The notes under the pieces are model-generated. The model was not told where the DNA came from. It made no database searches and saw nothing but the letters and a program-made list of their open reading frames with translations. Below are positions 1-6,755 of a DNA stretch of 7,096 nucleotides, piece by piece. The stretch comes from JADJQU01 sp035490315. GTDB taxonomy: Bacteria > Planctomycetota > UBA1135 > GCA-002686595. Positions within the stretch are counted from its first letter, which is position 1; every line of letters begins with the position of its first letter. The stretch covers positions 1-7,096 of the forward strand of contig DATHET010000148.1 of NCBI GenBank assembly GCA_035490315.1. The letters run 5' to 3'. The translations under genes were made by a program, and so were the position numbers.

Positions 1-2727
1 ATCCGCGGAACGTCTCGCGGAATGTACGCCAACCGGGACGTTGACTCCTACCGCTTCCAGGCGACGTCCTCGGACACGCTGACGATGACGATCGACACTC
101 TGGGCAGCAATGCCCAGGCTCAGCTCAACGCGCTCACGGGACCTCTCGGCGTCTGCCCGCAGATTGCGCTGGTTCCCGCGGCGAACACGCCCTTGTTCGT
201 CACACGCTGTGCGACGGGCATCCAGACCTTCAGCGCACCGGTGGTCGCTGGCACCTGGTATGTCATCAACGTCGTCGGAGGCATCACGGTCCAGAACAAC
301 GTGCCTTCGGTGCAGTTCGGTGGCCAGATGCCCGGTGGAACGACTTACCAGTACAAGCTGTCGGTCTCCATCGGTGGGCCGCCGGCGAACGACAACTGCG
401 CGGCTGCCGCAAACCTGCCCCTGCAGGCGACCTACACCTCTGGGTCGACGGCACTGTCGACCAACGACGGAACCTCCTCTTGCGACCCGACCGGTCGTGA
501 CGTCTGGTTCAACGTGACCACCCCCGCGGGTGGCCCGTTCGCCTTGAACATCGACACCTGCGGGTCGGCGATCGACACCGTGGTGACCGTGTACAACACG
601 TGCGGCGGGGCCGAAGTGGTGTGCAACGACGATTGCGGTGGCGCGCCCTGCGGCGGCAGTTCCTCCTGCCTGAGCTTCGCGGCGGCCCCCTCGACGACCT
701 ACAAGGTCCGCGTCTCCGACAAGGGCATTGGCGGCGGCGGCGGATTCCTCGTGCGTGCACAGACGGTGATCGCGAACGACACCTGCTCGGGTGCGATCAC
801 GATCGTCTCGCCGTCGAGCACCAACTCCTCGACGGTCGGCGCGAGCCTCGACGCAGGCGTGCCGGTCTGCGACGGGCCTGGCGTGGCTGACTCGGGTGGC
901 AACAACGCGATCACCGCGCCCAGCGTGTGGTACCGGATCGTTGGCACCGGGGCGACGATGTACGCCGACGTTCTGGTCGCGAGCTACGACACCAAGCTCT
1001 CGGTCTACCAAGGCCCGTGCGGTTCGCTGGCTTGCGTGACCATGAACGACGACGTTCCGAGCACCCCGACCTTCCGGTCGAAGGTGGCCTGGAGAACGCT
1101 TCCGGGCGTCGAGTACTTCGTGATGGTCCACGGCTTCGGCACCGGCTCGGGCACGTTCACCCTGAACGTGACCGACAGTCCGACGCCGTCGAACGACAAT
1201 TGCGCCCTCGCGACCGCCATCGGCGGCGGCTCGGGCTCGATCGGCGGGACGAACGTGGGTGCGACGGGCGACCCGTCGACGATCACGTCTTCGACGTTGG
1301 CGAGCTGCGCGACTGTCCACACGTACTGGGACACCTGGTACGCGTGGACCGCTCCGTGCTCGGACAACGTGACCTTCGGCACCTGCGGAGGCTTCGACAC
1401 GATCCTGTCCGTGCACTCGACCTGTCCGACCCTCGGGGCGGGCAACATGATCACGGGTGCGTGCAACGACAACGGGACCGGCCTGTGTGCGCCGGGTTCC
1501 CAAGTGACGTTGCCTGTGATCGGCGGCACCACCTACCTGGTGCGCGTCGCGACGGCCGGGGCCTTGACGGCGTCTCCTGGCGGCGGCGCGGGTTACAGCC
1601 TGACCTGGTCGATGCCCGACACGGATGCCGACGGCACGATCGATTGCCTCGACGGTTGCCCGCTGGATCCCGCGAAGATCGCTCCGGGCGCCTGCGGTTG
1701 TGGTTTCCCTGAGACGGACACCGACGCCGACGGTACGCCGGACTGCATCGACGGCTGCCCGCTGGATCCTGCGAAGATCGCTCCGGGAGTCTGTGGTTGC
1801 GGTGTGTCCGATGTGGACACCGACGCGGACGGCACGCCGGACTGCATCGACGGCTGCCCGCTGGATCCTGCGAAGATCGCACCGGGAGTCTGTGGTTGCG
1901 GTGTGGCCGAGACCGACACCGACGCGGACGGTACGCCTGACTGCGTCGACGGTTGCCCGCTGGATCCTGCGAAGATCGCCCCGGGGACTTGCGGTTGCGG
2001 TGTGCCCGACACGGATGGTGACGCTGACGGAGTTGCCGATTGCATCGACAACTGCCCGCTCGATCCCAATCCGAGTCAATCGGACTGCGACAGCAACGGC
2101 ATGGGTGACGTCTGCGAAATCTCGAGCGGGTCACAGCCCGACTGCGATGGCAACGGCGTCCCGGACAATTGCGATCCGGACTGCAACGCGACGGGTCTGC
2201 CGGATGCGTGTGACATCGCGGCTGCGACCAGCTTCGACCTCAATGGCAACGGCATCCCCGACGAATGCGAGGCCGGCAATGGCTTCCAGTTCTGCTTCGG
2301 TGACGTCGGCTGCCCGTGCGGTAACAACGGCCTGCCTGGCGAGGGTTGCGTGAATGGCACCGGCCGTGGAGCCCTGCTCTACAACGCCGGTGGCACGAGC
2401 GTGTTCCTCGACAACGCAGCTCCGCTGGCCATCCAGATGCGGGCCAGCAAGCCGATGTTGTTCGTGCTGGGTGCCAGCCAGGTCAACGGCGGCAACGGCA
2501 ATCCGTTCTTCGACGGCAAGCGGTGCGTGAGCGTGACCAAGCGGTTCCAGCCGCAGACCTCGTCGCCGACCGGAACCGGTGTGGCGACCCAACCGGTCTT
2601 CAAGTCCGGTGGCCTGATCCTGCCTGGCAGCACCTGGTACTTCCAGACCTGGTTCCGCGACCAGCCGGGCGTGTGTGGCATGGGTGTCAACCTGTCGAAC
2701 GGGTTGGGCATCACCTTCACGCCTTGA
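1..2727 (+). CDS. Large secreted or surface repeat protein, 5'-truncated by window edge
   Basis: The frame is open from base 1 with no stop. The first ATG (base 22) falls inside a domain-like stretch (DVDSYRF, reminiscent of PPC-type beta domains) and no signal peptide follows it, so the true start is probably upstream of the window. Counting residues from that ATG, the visible parts are: a beta-rich N-terminal piece (1-120); three divergent modules opening with (P)xNDxC at about 121, 251 and 389; four 33-residue Asp/Cys repeats (533-664) and a degenerate fifth resembling thrombospondin type 3 calcium-binding repeats; a further Asp/Asn/Cys-rich block with NGVPD and NGIPDEC motifs (about 700-750); and a cysteine-rich C-terminal domain (755-901) starting FCFGDVGCPCG. 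No transmembrane anchor, LPxTG or PEP-CTERM is visible at the C-terminus. I infer an extracellular structural or adhesive protein; no enzymatic motif was recognised. Confidence 0.85.
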   Translation: MRGTSRGMYANRDVDSYRFQATSSDTLTMTIDTLGSNAQAQLNALTGPLGVCPQIALVPAANTPLFVTRCATGIQTFSAPVVAGTWYVINVVGGITVQNNVPSVQFGGQMPGGTTYQYKLSVSIGGPPANDNCAAAANLPLQATYTSGSTALSTNDGTSSCDPTGRDVWFNVTTPAGGPFALNIDTCGSAIDTVVTVYNTCGGAEVVCNDDCGGAPCGGSSSCLSFAAAPSTTYKVRVSDKGIGGGGGFLVRAQTVIANDTCSGAITIVSPSSTNSSTVGASLDAGVPVCDGPGVADSGGNNAITAPSVWYRIVGTGATMYADVLVASYDTKLSVYQGPCGSLACVTMNDDVPSTPTFRSKVAWRTLPGVEYFVMVHGFGTGSGTFTLNVTDSPTPSNDNCALATAIGGGSGSIGGTNVGATGDPSTITSSTLASCATVHTYWDTWYAWTAPCSDNVTFGTCGGFDTILSVHSTCPTLGAGNMITGACNDNGTGLCAPGSQVTLPVIGGTTYLVRVATAGALTASPGGGAGYSLTWSMPDTDADGTIDCLDGCPLDPAKIAPGACGCGFPETDTDADGTPDCIDGCPLDPAKIAPGVCGCGVSDVDTDADGTPDCIDGCPLDPAKIAPGVCGCGVAETDTDADGTPDCVDGCPLDPAKIAPGTCGCGVPDTDGDADGVADCIDNCPLDPNPSQSDCDSNGMGDVCEISSGSQPDCDGNGVPDNCDPDCNATGLPDACDIAAATSFDLNGNGIPDECEAGNGFQFCFGDVGCPCGNNGLPGEGCVNGTGRGALLYNAGGTSVFLDNAAPLAIQMRASKPMLFVLGASQVNGGNGNPFFDGKRCVSVTKRFQPQTSSPTGTGVATQPVFKSGGLILPGSTWYFQTWFRDQPGVCGMGVNLSNGLGITFTP
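382..1617 (+). other. Three divergent NDNC-type beta modules in the surface protein
   Basis: Three successive modules of roughly 130-145 residues each begin with a similar motif: PANDNCA (base 382), IANDTCS (769) and PSNDNCA (1186). Each then shows a W-(Y/F) strand (DVWFNV, SVWYRI, DTWYAW), a D-T-x-(V/L)-(S/T)-V-Y/H strand (IDTVVTVYNTC, YDTKLSVYQGPC, FDTILSVHSTC), a CNDD or similar loop and a closing YxVRV or YFVMV strand. This shared order suggests repeated beta-sandwich domains related to PPC-like domains. The relationship is read from motif order only, without an alignment or a structure. Confidence 0.6.
1618..2013 (+). repeat. Four tandem 99-bp repeats encoding 33-residue Asp/Cys units
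   Basis: Units start at 1618, 1717, 1816 and 1915 with an exact 99-base period, so the frame is kept. Each unit opens with DTDADGT, contains a DGCPLDPAKIAPG core and ends in CGCG plus four variable residues. Every unit has four cysteines at positions 10, 14, 26 and 28. The second and third units differ at only about 8 of 99 bases by eye. The D-x-D-x-D-G-x-x-D pattern matches the calcium-binding style of thrombospondin type 3 repeats; calcium binding here is inferred from the family. A fifth, degenerate unit follows from 2014 (DGDADGVADCIDNCPLDP) and loses the CGCG tail. Confidence 0.9.
2014..2271 (+). repeat. Degenerate Asp/Asn/Cys-rich calcium-type repeats
   Basis: After the last full 99-bp unit the protein continues with shorter, imperfect Asp/Asn-rich motifs: DGDADGVADC, DCDSNGMGDVC, DCDGNGVPDNC and DLNGNGIPDEC. 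Each resembles a D-x-(D/N)-x-(D/N)-G metal-binding loop (EF-hand, dockerin or TSP3-like) followed by a cysteine. The spacing is irregular, so these look like older, diverged repeats rather than recent copies. Metal binding is inferred from the motif, not shown. Confidence 0.6.
2284..2727 (+). other. Cysteine-rich C-terminal domain of the surface protein
   Basis: The last 147 residues form a separate block after the Asp-rich repeats. It opens with a dense cysteine cluster (FCFGDVGCPCGNNG then GEGCVNGTGRGA), continues with a hydrophobic strand (MLFVLGASQ), and closes with WYFQTWFRD, a Cys-containing loop and NLSNGLGITFTP directly before the stop. I recall similar endings on many otherwise unrelated secreted planctomycete proteins, so it may be a shared terminal module for surface attachment or export. 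That role is an inference. No membrane helix follows it. Confidence 0.5.
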
Positions 2728-2859
2728 TCTAGGAAGCGCCACGAGCGCAACGAGGCGCGCCTCTCCCGAAACCGGGGAGGCGCGCCTCTCTGTTTGTCTC
2801 GAGCCCTGCTCTCGCGCAGCGCCTTGTGCATCGTCCGCGCGCTCGTCATCGTGCCGCCC
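2728..2859. other. Intergenic region between surface protein and EamA genes
   Basis: This 132-base gap holds the hairpin terminator and about 60 bases after it. I could not identify a convincing sigma-70 promoter or a Shine-Dalgarno site before the ATG at 2860. If the EamA gene has its own promoter it should lie between about 2790 and 2860, but the sequence shows no clear consensus. Confidence 0.5.
2752..2800 (+). terminator. Hairpin terminator after the surface protein gene
   Basis: The arms 2752-2767 and 2774-2788 pair almost completely, with a single bulged base and a short loop (about GAAACC). The hairpin starts 24 bases after the stop codon and is followed by a pyrimidine-rich tail containing TCTCTGTTTGTCTC. 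This fits a rho-independent terminator, although the tail is not a clean T-run. The arms each carry the 12-base palindrome GAGGCGCGCCTC (2752-2763 and 2777-2788), so alternative small hairpins are also possible. Confidence 0.75.
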
Positions 2860-3780
2860 ATGACGCAGCCCTCACTGCCGCGGGCGCGCCTGTGCCTGGT
2901 GCTCGCCGCCTTGCTCTTCGCGACCGGCGGTCCAGCGATCAAGGCCTGTCAAATGAGCGGCTGGCAGATCGCGTGCCTGCGCTCCGGCATCGCGGCCTTG
3001 ACCCTGCTCGTGTTCGCGCGGCCGTCGCGCGGCTCGTTCACCCTGCGCGCCGTGGCGGTCGGCGTGGCGCACGGCGCGACCATGGTGCTGTTCGCCGCGG
3101 CGAACAAGCTGACCACCGCGACCAACGCGATCTTCCTCCAGGACTCGTCGATCCTGTACGTGCTGCTGCTGGCGCCGTGGCTCCTGCGGGAGAAGCTGCG
3201 ACGCCATGACGCGCTGGTCTTGCTCTTCGTGCTCGGCGGCATGGTCTTGTTGTTCGCGGCGGATCAACGCGCGGGCGCGACGGCTCCCGATCCGGGCCTC
3301 GGCAATCTGCTCGCCCTGGCGAGCAGCGTCACCTGGGCGCTCACGGTGATCGGCATGCGCTGGCTCGCGGCGCCGGATCCCCTGCGCCCCGAGCGATCAG
3401 AGGGCGGGGCGCTGGCGGCCGTGGTCTGCGGCAATCTCTTCGCCTGCTCGGTCAGCCTCGCGCCGGCCCTGCCGATCGAGCTGTCGCGGGGGAGCGACAT
3501 CGCCCTGCTGCTGTACCTGGGCGCGATCCAGATCGCCTTGGCCTACGTCTTCGTCGCGCGCGGCCTGAAGGGCGTCACGGCGCTGGAAGCCTCGGTGATG
3601 CTGTTGATCGAGCCCCTGCTCAATCCGCTCCTGACCTGGCTCGTGCACCGCGAGGAGCCGCACCCGTGGACGATCGTCGGCGGTGTCTTGATCCTCGCCG
3701 CGACCCTGGTCAAGGCCTGGTGCGAACGCGACGGCGCGCGCGGGCCTGCCTCGACTCAGACGAACAGCCCGAGCTCCTGA
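2860..3780 (+). CDS. DMT superfamily EamA-type permease
   Basis: This 306-residue protein has the size and hydrophobic pattern of the drug/metabolite transporter (DMT) superfamily: two repeated EamA halves (about residues 8-134 and 147-287), together about ten membrane helices. Family-like segments include NKLTTATNAIFLQ before a hydrophobic helix and REKL in the first half, and VTALEASVMLLIEPLLNPLL followed by a REEP loop in the second. Such proteins export or import small metabolites across the inner membrane; the substrate cannot be told from sequence. I chose the ATG at 2860. In-frame TTG (2794) and GTG (2851) starts exist, but the TTG lies in the terminator tail and adds a non-conserved leader. 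No clear ribosome-binding site precedes 2860. The last eight residues (roughly TQTNSPSS) are encoded by DNA that is also the end of the convergent DUF1501 gene. Confidence 0.88.
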   Translation: MTQPSLPRARLCLVLAALLFATGGPAIKACQMSGWQIACLRSGIAALTLLVFARPSRGSFTLRAVAVGVAHGATMVLFAAANKLTTATNAIFLQDSSILYVLLLAPWLLREKLRRHDALVLLFVLGGMVLLFAADQRAGATAPDPGLGNLLALASSVTWALTVIGMRWLAAPDPLRPERSEGGALAAVVCGNLFACSVSLAPALPIELSRGSDIALLLYLGAIQIALAYVFVARGLKGVTALEASVMLLIEPLLNPLLTWLVHREEPHPWTIVGGVLILAATLVKAWCERDGARGPASTQTNSPSS

Positions 3781-5120
3781 AACTCCGGGCCCGAGAGCTG
3801 GGTGAAACCCGGGATGACTTGATCGAGCTCAGGATCGCCGAGCAAAAGGTGATGGCGCAGCACCTCGGCATAGAGAGCGCGGTAATCCGTGCGGTGCGCA
3901 ATGTACTTGTTCGCGTCGGAGAACAGCGTCGCGTTCGCCGGCCAGCTGACCGGATCGCAGTGGTGGACTCCGCCGTGGACGCTCCCGCCCGCGAGCAGCG
4001 TCACGCCGCCGCGGCCGTGGTCCGTGCCTCCGCTGCCGTTCTCGCGCGAGGTGCGCCCGAACTCGCTGACCACGAGCACCGCCAGGTCGCTCCAGACTCC
4101 TGATTGCTGGGCTTCGCGCCGCAGCGAACGCAAGGCGTGGGCGACGACCATCAGCCGTGCCGCGTGATCGCCGTTCGCTGCGCCCTGGCCGACGTGGTGG
4201 TCGAAGCCCGGCATCTCGACGCCGGCGATCGTGCAGCCTGTGCCTTGGAGGATCTGCAACGCGTCGCGGACATTGGCGAGGAAGGTCGCGGCCCACCAAC
4301 CCGAGGGCAGTCCTTCGGCGGCGCAGGCGGCGGGATCGGCGGGGAAGGAGTCCGGCGCGAACGGATGCGGAGGCAGGGTCGACAGGGCGAGCAGGCTCTC
4401 GCGCATCGCGCTGCCGGTGCGGCGCACGAGGCCGTCGTAGCCGACGCGCGGGAGGGCTCCGTAGGAGCTCGCCAGGCCATGGGCGCCCGAGCCCAGGATC
4501 TTCGAAGCGACGGGATCCGCCGACAGCGCGTATTGCGCGAGGTCCGGCACGTTCGCGACCACGTGGGGCCCGAGGAACATGCGCTGCACCTGCGGCGAGA
4601 CGCTGACGGCGGCCAGCGAATCCGCGGAGGCCTGGACGCGGGCCCAGCGCGCGACCCAACCCTCGTCGAGGCTGTCGTCGCCGGGCAATCCGGTCTCGAG
4701 GAAACGCTGGCTGGAGAAATGCGACAGCGAGGAGTTCGCGTAGCCGACGCGCGCCACGGCCGCGAGCTCGCCGGCCTGGAAGACTTCGAGCGCGCGCGCC
4801 ATCGCGGGGTGGAACGCGGCTCCGCCGGTGCCGAGGTCCAGAGCAAGGTTCGCCGGGATGCGCAGGGTCGGCCGGACTCCCGCGGCGGAGTACTGCGGGT
4901 CGTGCAGCGGGATCAAGGTGTTCAATCCGTCGTTGCCGCCGCGCAGGAAAATCGTGAGCAGCTTCCTTCCGCCGCCCTGCGCCGCCGCCTGGGCCGAGCG
5001 CGTCGCGAGCGAGGACGCGACGAAGCTCGCCGCAGCGCCCATCAAGCTCGCGGCGGACATCCAGTGCAGCACGTCGCGCCGCGACGGCAGGGCTGCGCGA
5101 GGCTCGGGCCGCGGATTCAT
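3756..5120 (-). CDS. DUF1501 family exported protein
   Basis: The 454-residue product matches the DUF1501 family over its full length. Visible family motifs are LRGGNDGLNTLIPLHDPQY (59-77), NSSLSHFSSQRFLETG (129-144), GFDHHVGQG (305-313), SEFGRTSRENGSGGTDHGRG (352-371) and DYRALYAEVL (412-421). The His/Asp/Glu-rich motifs recall the alkaline phosphatase/sulfatase fold to which DUF1501 has been related, but no activity is established. The N-terminus has SRRDVL (13-18), a long small-residue hydrophobic stretch and a likely AxA-type cut after SAQA (about 45), which fits a Tat signal peptide; there is no lipobox. The ATG overlaps the TGA of the DUF1800 gene (ATGA), suggesting translational coupling. 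The gene ends inside the convergent EamA gene. Confidence 0.93.
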   Translation of the reverse strand: MNPRPEPRAALPSRRDVLHWMSAASLMGAAASFVASSLATRSAQAAAQGGGRKLLTIFLRGGNDGLNTLIPLHDPQYSAAGVRPTLRIPANLALDLGTGGAAFHPAMARALEVFQAGELAAVARVGYANSSLSHFSSQRFLETGLPGDDSLDEGWVARWARVQASADSLAAVSVSPQVQRMFLGPHVVANVPDLAQYALSADPVASKILGSGAHGLASSYGALPRVGYDGLVRRTGSAMRESLLALSTLPPHPFAPDSFPADPAACAAEGLPSGWWAATFLANVRDALQILQGTGCTIAGVEMPGFDHHVGQGAANGDHAARLMVVAHALRSLRREAQQSGVWSDLAVLVVSEFGRTSRENGSGGTDHGRGGVTLLAGGSVHGGVHHCDPVSWPANATLFSDANKYIAHRTDYRALYAEVLRHHLLLGDPELDQVIPGFTQLSGPEFQELGLFV

Positions 5121-6733
5121 TGCTCGACCCCCTGCGGCAAGGAAGCGATGAACGCGGCGACCTGCTTCAGGCGCTGCGCGTAATCGCCGGCGTGCGGATC
5201 GAGGGGCAGCGGCGCGTGGTTCGCGTCGGTCTCGAGGAAGTCGAGGGCCAGGGCTTCGTCGGCCGCGGCGAAATTATCCTGGTAGAGCAGCTTGCCGAGG
5301 GCCTTGACCACATTCGCCGCGCTGCCGTCGCCCGCTCCGTGGTGCGCGACGAGGTTGGCGACGTCGAAGTGGATGTCGTCGCCCTGGCCGAGGTAGATCC
5401 ACTGGTTGAACGCGATCCGGCCCAGCATGCGCGCCGTGCCGAGCTGTTCGTCGCCCAGCTCCGGAAAGCCGTCGGGCTCGGGCCAGCGGAATAGCGATTG
5501 GTGAAGTTTCAATTCGAGCGTCGCGCGGAAATTGGTCAGCTCGATCTCGCGCGTCGCTCTCCCGTCGAGGGCGCGCACCACCGAGCACAGGCTCTCGAAA
5601 GGCGTCTCGACCTTGCTCCAGGTGTTCTCCTCGCTCATGAAATCGGCGGAAGTGAGCAAAGTGCGCAGCACCTCGGTGAGATCGCCGCTCGTGGCGACCC
5701 ACACGTCGGCGCAGACTTGGATCAGCTGCGGCGACGGCGTGTCGCTGACGAATTTGCGCGCGAGCTTCTTGCACAGGAAGCCCGCGGTCTCGGGCAGGTT
5801 CGACAGGTGCCGCAGCACGTCGAAGCCGTCGTCGAGCCCGGCGTTGCCGGAGCGCGCGGGCAGGGCGAGCTCGTGGTCGGTGCCCGCGAAAATCGTCTTG
5901 GGGCCGCCGTCGTGGCGGCTGGCGTCGAAGTGAAAAGCCAGGGTCGCGCCGACGGATCCGGGAGCGCAGGCCGCCAGCGGATCGTCGACGTCCGCCGGCG
6001 CCACTTCGCACACGCCCCAGCCGGTGAAGCAGCGCGCGAGCTCCTCGATGTCGTGCTGCGTGTAGCCGTTGTCCACTCCCATCGTGAACAACTCGACCAG
6101 CTCGCGCGCGTAGTTCTCGTTGGGATTGCCCGCGACGTTGACCACGTTGTCGAGCGTGATCAGCATCGCGGGTGAAGTCGCGCTCGCGCGCAGGAGTTCC
6201 TCGAAGCGGCCGAGGGCCTTGGCGCGGAACAGCTCGTTCTCGCGCGTCTCGAGCCAGGTCGCGCGGGCCTCGCCGTTGAGCGACCAGTTGAAGACGGTCC
6301 AGTAGTTCGTGTTGAAGTGACCTTCCCAGAACAAGGTCATCGACTCGACCAGCTGGCGCGGCGAGTAGATCGCGCGCACGAACTGGCGCTCGACCAGCTG
6401 GGCGAGCAGCGCCGCGTCCTGCTCCGACTGCGGCAAGGAGAGCAGCGCGGTCCAGGTCGCGAGGGGCTCGAGGGCGCTCTCGTCGATCAGCAGCGGATGC
6501 AGTTGCTGCTCGACGTACCAGGCGACGCCCTGCTGGCCAATATCTTGCAGAGACTGCGGCGAGGGCCCGAATCCGATGCGGCGCAGCGCGTGACCCGCCT
6601 GGGCCAGGGCCTGGGGCGGGATGGCGCCGATCCCCGGATCCGTGATCGGGCTCGAGTGCGAGCTCTTCGCATCGCAAGCCGCGAGGGCCGCGCTCAGCGC
6701 GAGCGCGTGAAAATACCGGTGGGGTCGAAGCAT
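5117..6733 (-). CDS. DUF1800 family lipoprotein
   Basis: The 538-residue product is a DUF1800 family member. Family motifs, numbered from the chosen ATG, are HALRRIGFGP (48-57), WEGHFNTNYW (136-145), NENYARELVELFTMG (205-219), ARCFTGWG (233-240), CKKLARKFVSD (321-331) and LHQSLFRWPEPDGFP (410-424). The frame is open to a GTG at 6808, but the ATG at 6733 places a classical lipoprotein signal at the N-terminus: basic MLRPHRYFH, a hydrophobic stretch and a lipobox LAAC with Cys20. The later start is therefore preferred, and the protein should be lipid-anchored outside the inner membrane. No clear ribosome-binding site is visible at 6733; the start is 22 bases after the dus stop, so coupling to dus is possible. 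DUF1800 function is unknown; the family typically travels with DUF1501, as here. Confidence 0.92.
   Translation of the reverse strand: MLRPHRYFHALALSAALAACDAKSSHSSPITDPGIGAIPPQALAQAGHALRRIGFGPSPQSLQDIGQQGVAWYVEQQLHPLLIDESALEPLATWTALLSLPQSEQDAALLAQLVERQFVRAIYSPRQLVESMTLFWEGHFNTNYWTVFNWSLNGEARATWLETRENELFRAKALGRFEELLRASATSPAMLITLDNVVNVAGNPNENYARELVELFTMGVDNGYTQHDIEELARCFTGWGVCEVAPADVDDPLAACAPGSVGATLAFHFDASRHDGGPKTIFAGTDHELALPARSGNAGLDDGFDVLRHLSNLPETAGFLCKKLARKFVSDTPSPQLIQVCADVWVATSGDLTEVLRTLLTSADFMSEENTWSKVETPFESLCSVVRALDGRATREIELTNFRATLELKLHQSLFRWPEPDGFPELGDEQLGTARMLGRIAFNQWIYLGQGDDIHFDVANLVAHHGAGDGSAANVVKALGKLLYQDNFAAADEALALDFLETDANHAPLPLDPHAGDYAQRLKQVAAFIASLPQGVEQ
5128..5133 (-). promoter_or_regulatory. 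Shine-Dalgarno-like site for the DUF1501 gene
   Basis: On the minus strand AGGGGG lies 7 bases before the DUF1501 ATG, inside the last codons of the DUF1800 gene. It is close to AGGAGG and at a normal distance, supporting the start at 5120. The downstream gene may therefore use both re-initiation through the ATGA overlap and its own ribosome-binding site. Confidence 0.45.
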
Positions 6734-6755
6734 GGCGCCAGGCCATGCAGATCGA

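Noticed and set aside
22..22. ATG at 22 as the true start of the surface protein
   Set aside because: The frame is open upstream to base 1, no signal peptide follows the ATG, and the sequence begins in the middle of a domain-like region.
1618..2013. CRISPR-like direct repeats
   Set aside because: The period is 99 bases with no short repeat/unique spacer alternation, and the reading frame continues through all units. These are protein-coding repeats.
1593..2069. Minus-strand 158-residue open frame with a regular repeated protein pattern
   Set aside because: Its periodicity is the reverse complement of the 99-bp repeats in the plus-strand gene, and its Ser/Pro/Gln composition matches no family. 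It is a shadow of the repeats in GC-rich DNA.
2794..2859. N-terminal extension of the EamA protein from a TTG start
   Set aside because: The TTG is in the terminator tail, no ribosome-binding site precedes it, and the ATG at 2860 already gives a complete ten-helix protein of normal family length.
2794..2859. Promoter for the EamA gene
   Set aside because: TTGTCT and TTGTGC were considered as -35 boxes, but no matching -10 element at proper spacing could be seen in this GC-rich stretch.
4104..5183. Plus-strand 359-residue open frame opposite DUF1501
   Set aside because: It is Arg/Gly/Ala-rich, lacks any recognisable motif and lies wholly against a well-supported family member.
5274..6746. 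Minus-strand 490-residue open frame in another frame of the DUF1800 gene
   Set aside because: The product is Arg/Ala-rich low-complexity sequence with no domain, while the DUF1800 frame has clear family motifs throughout.
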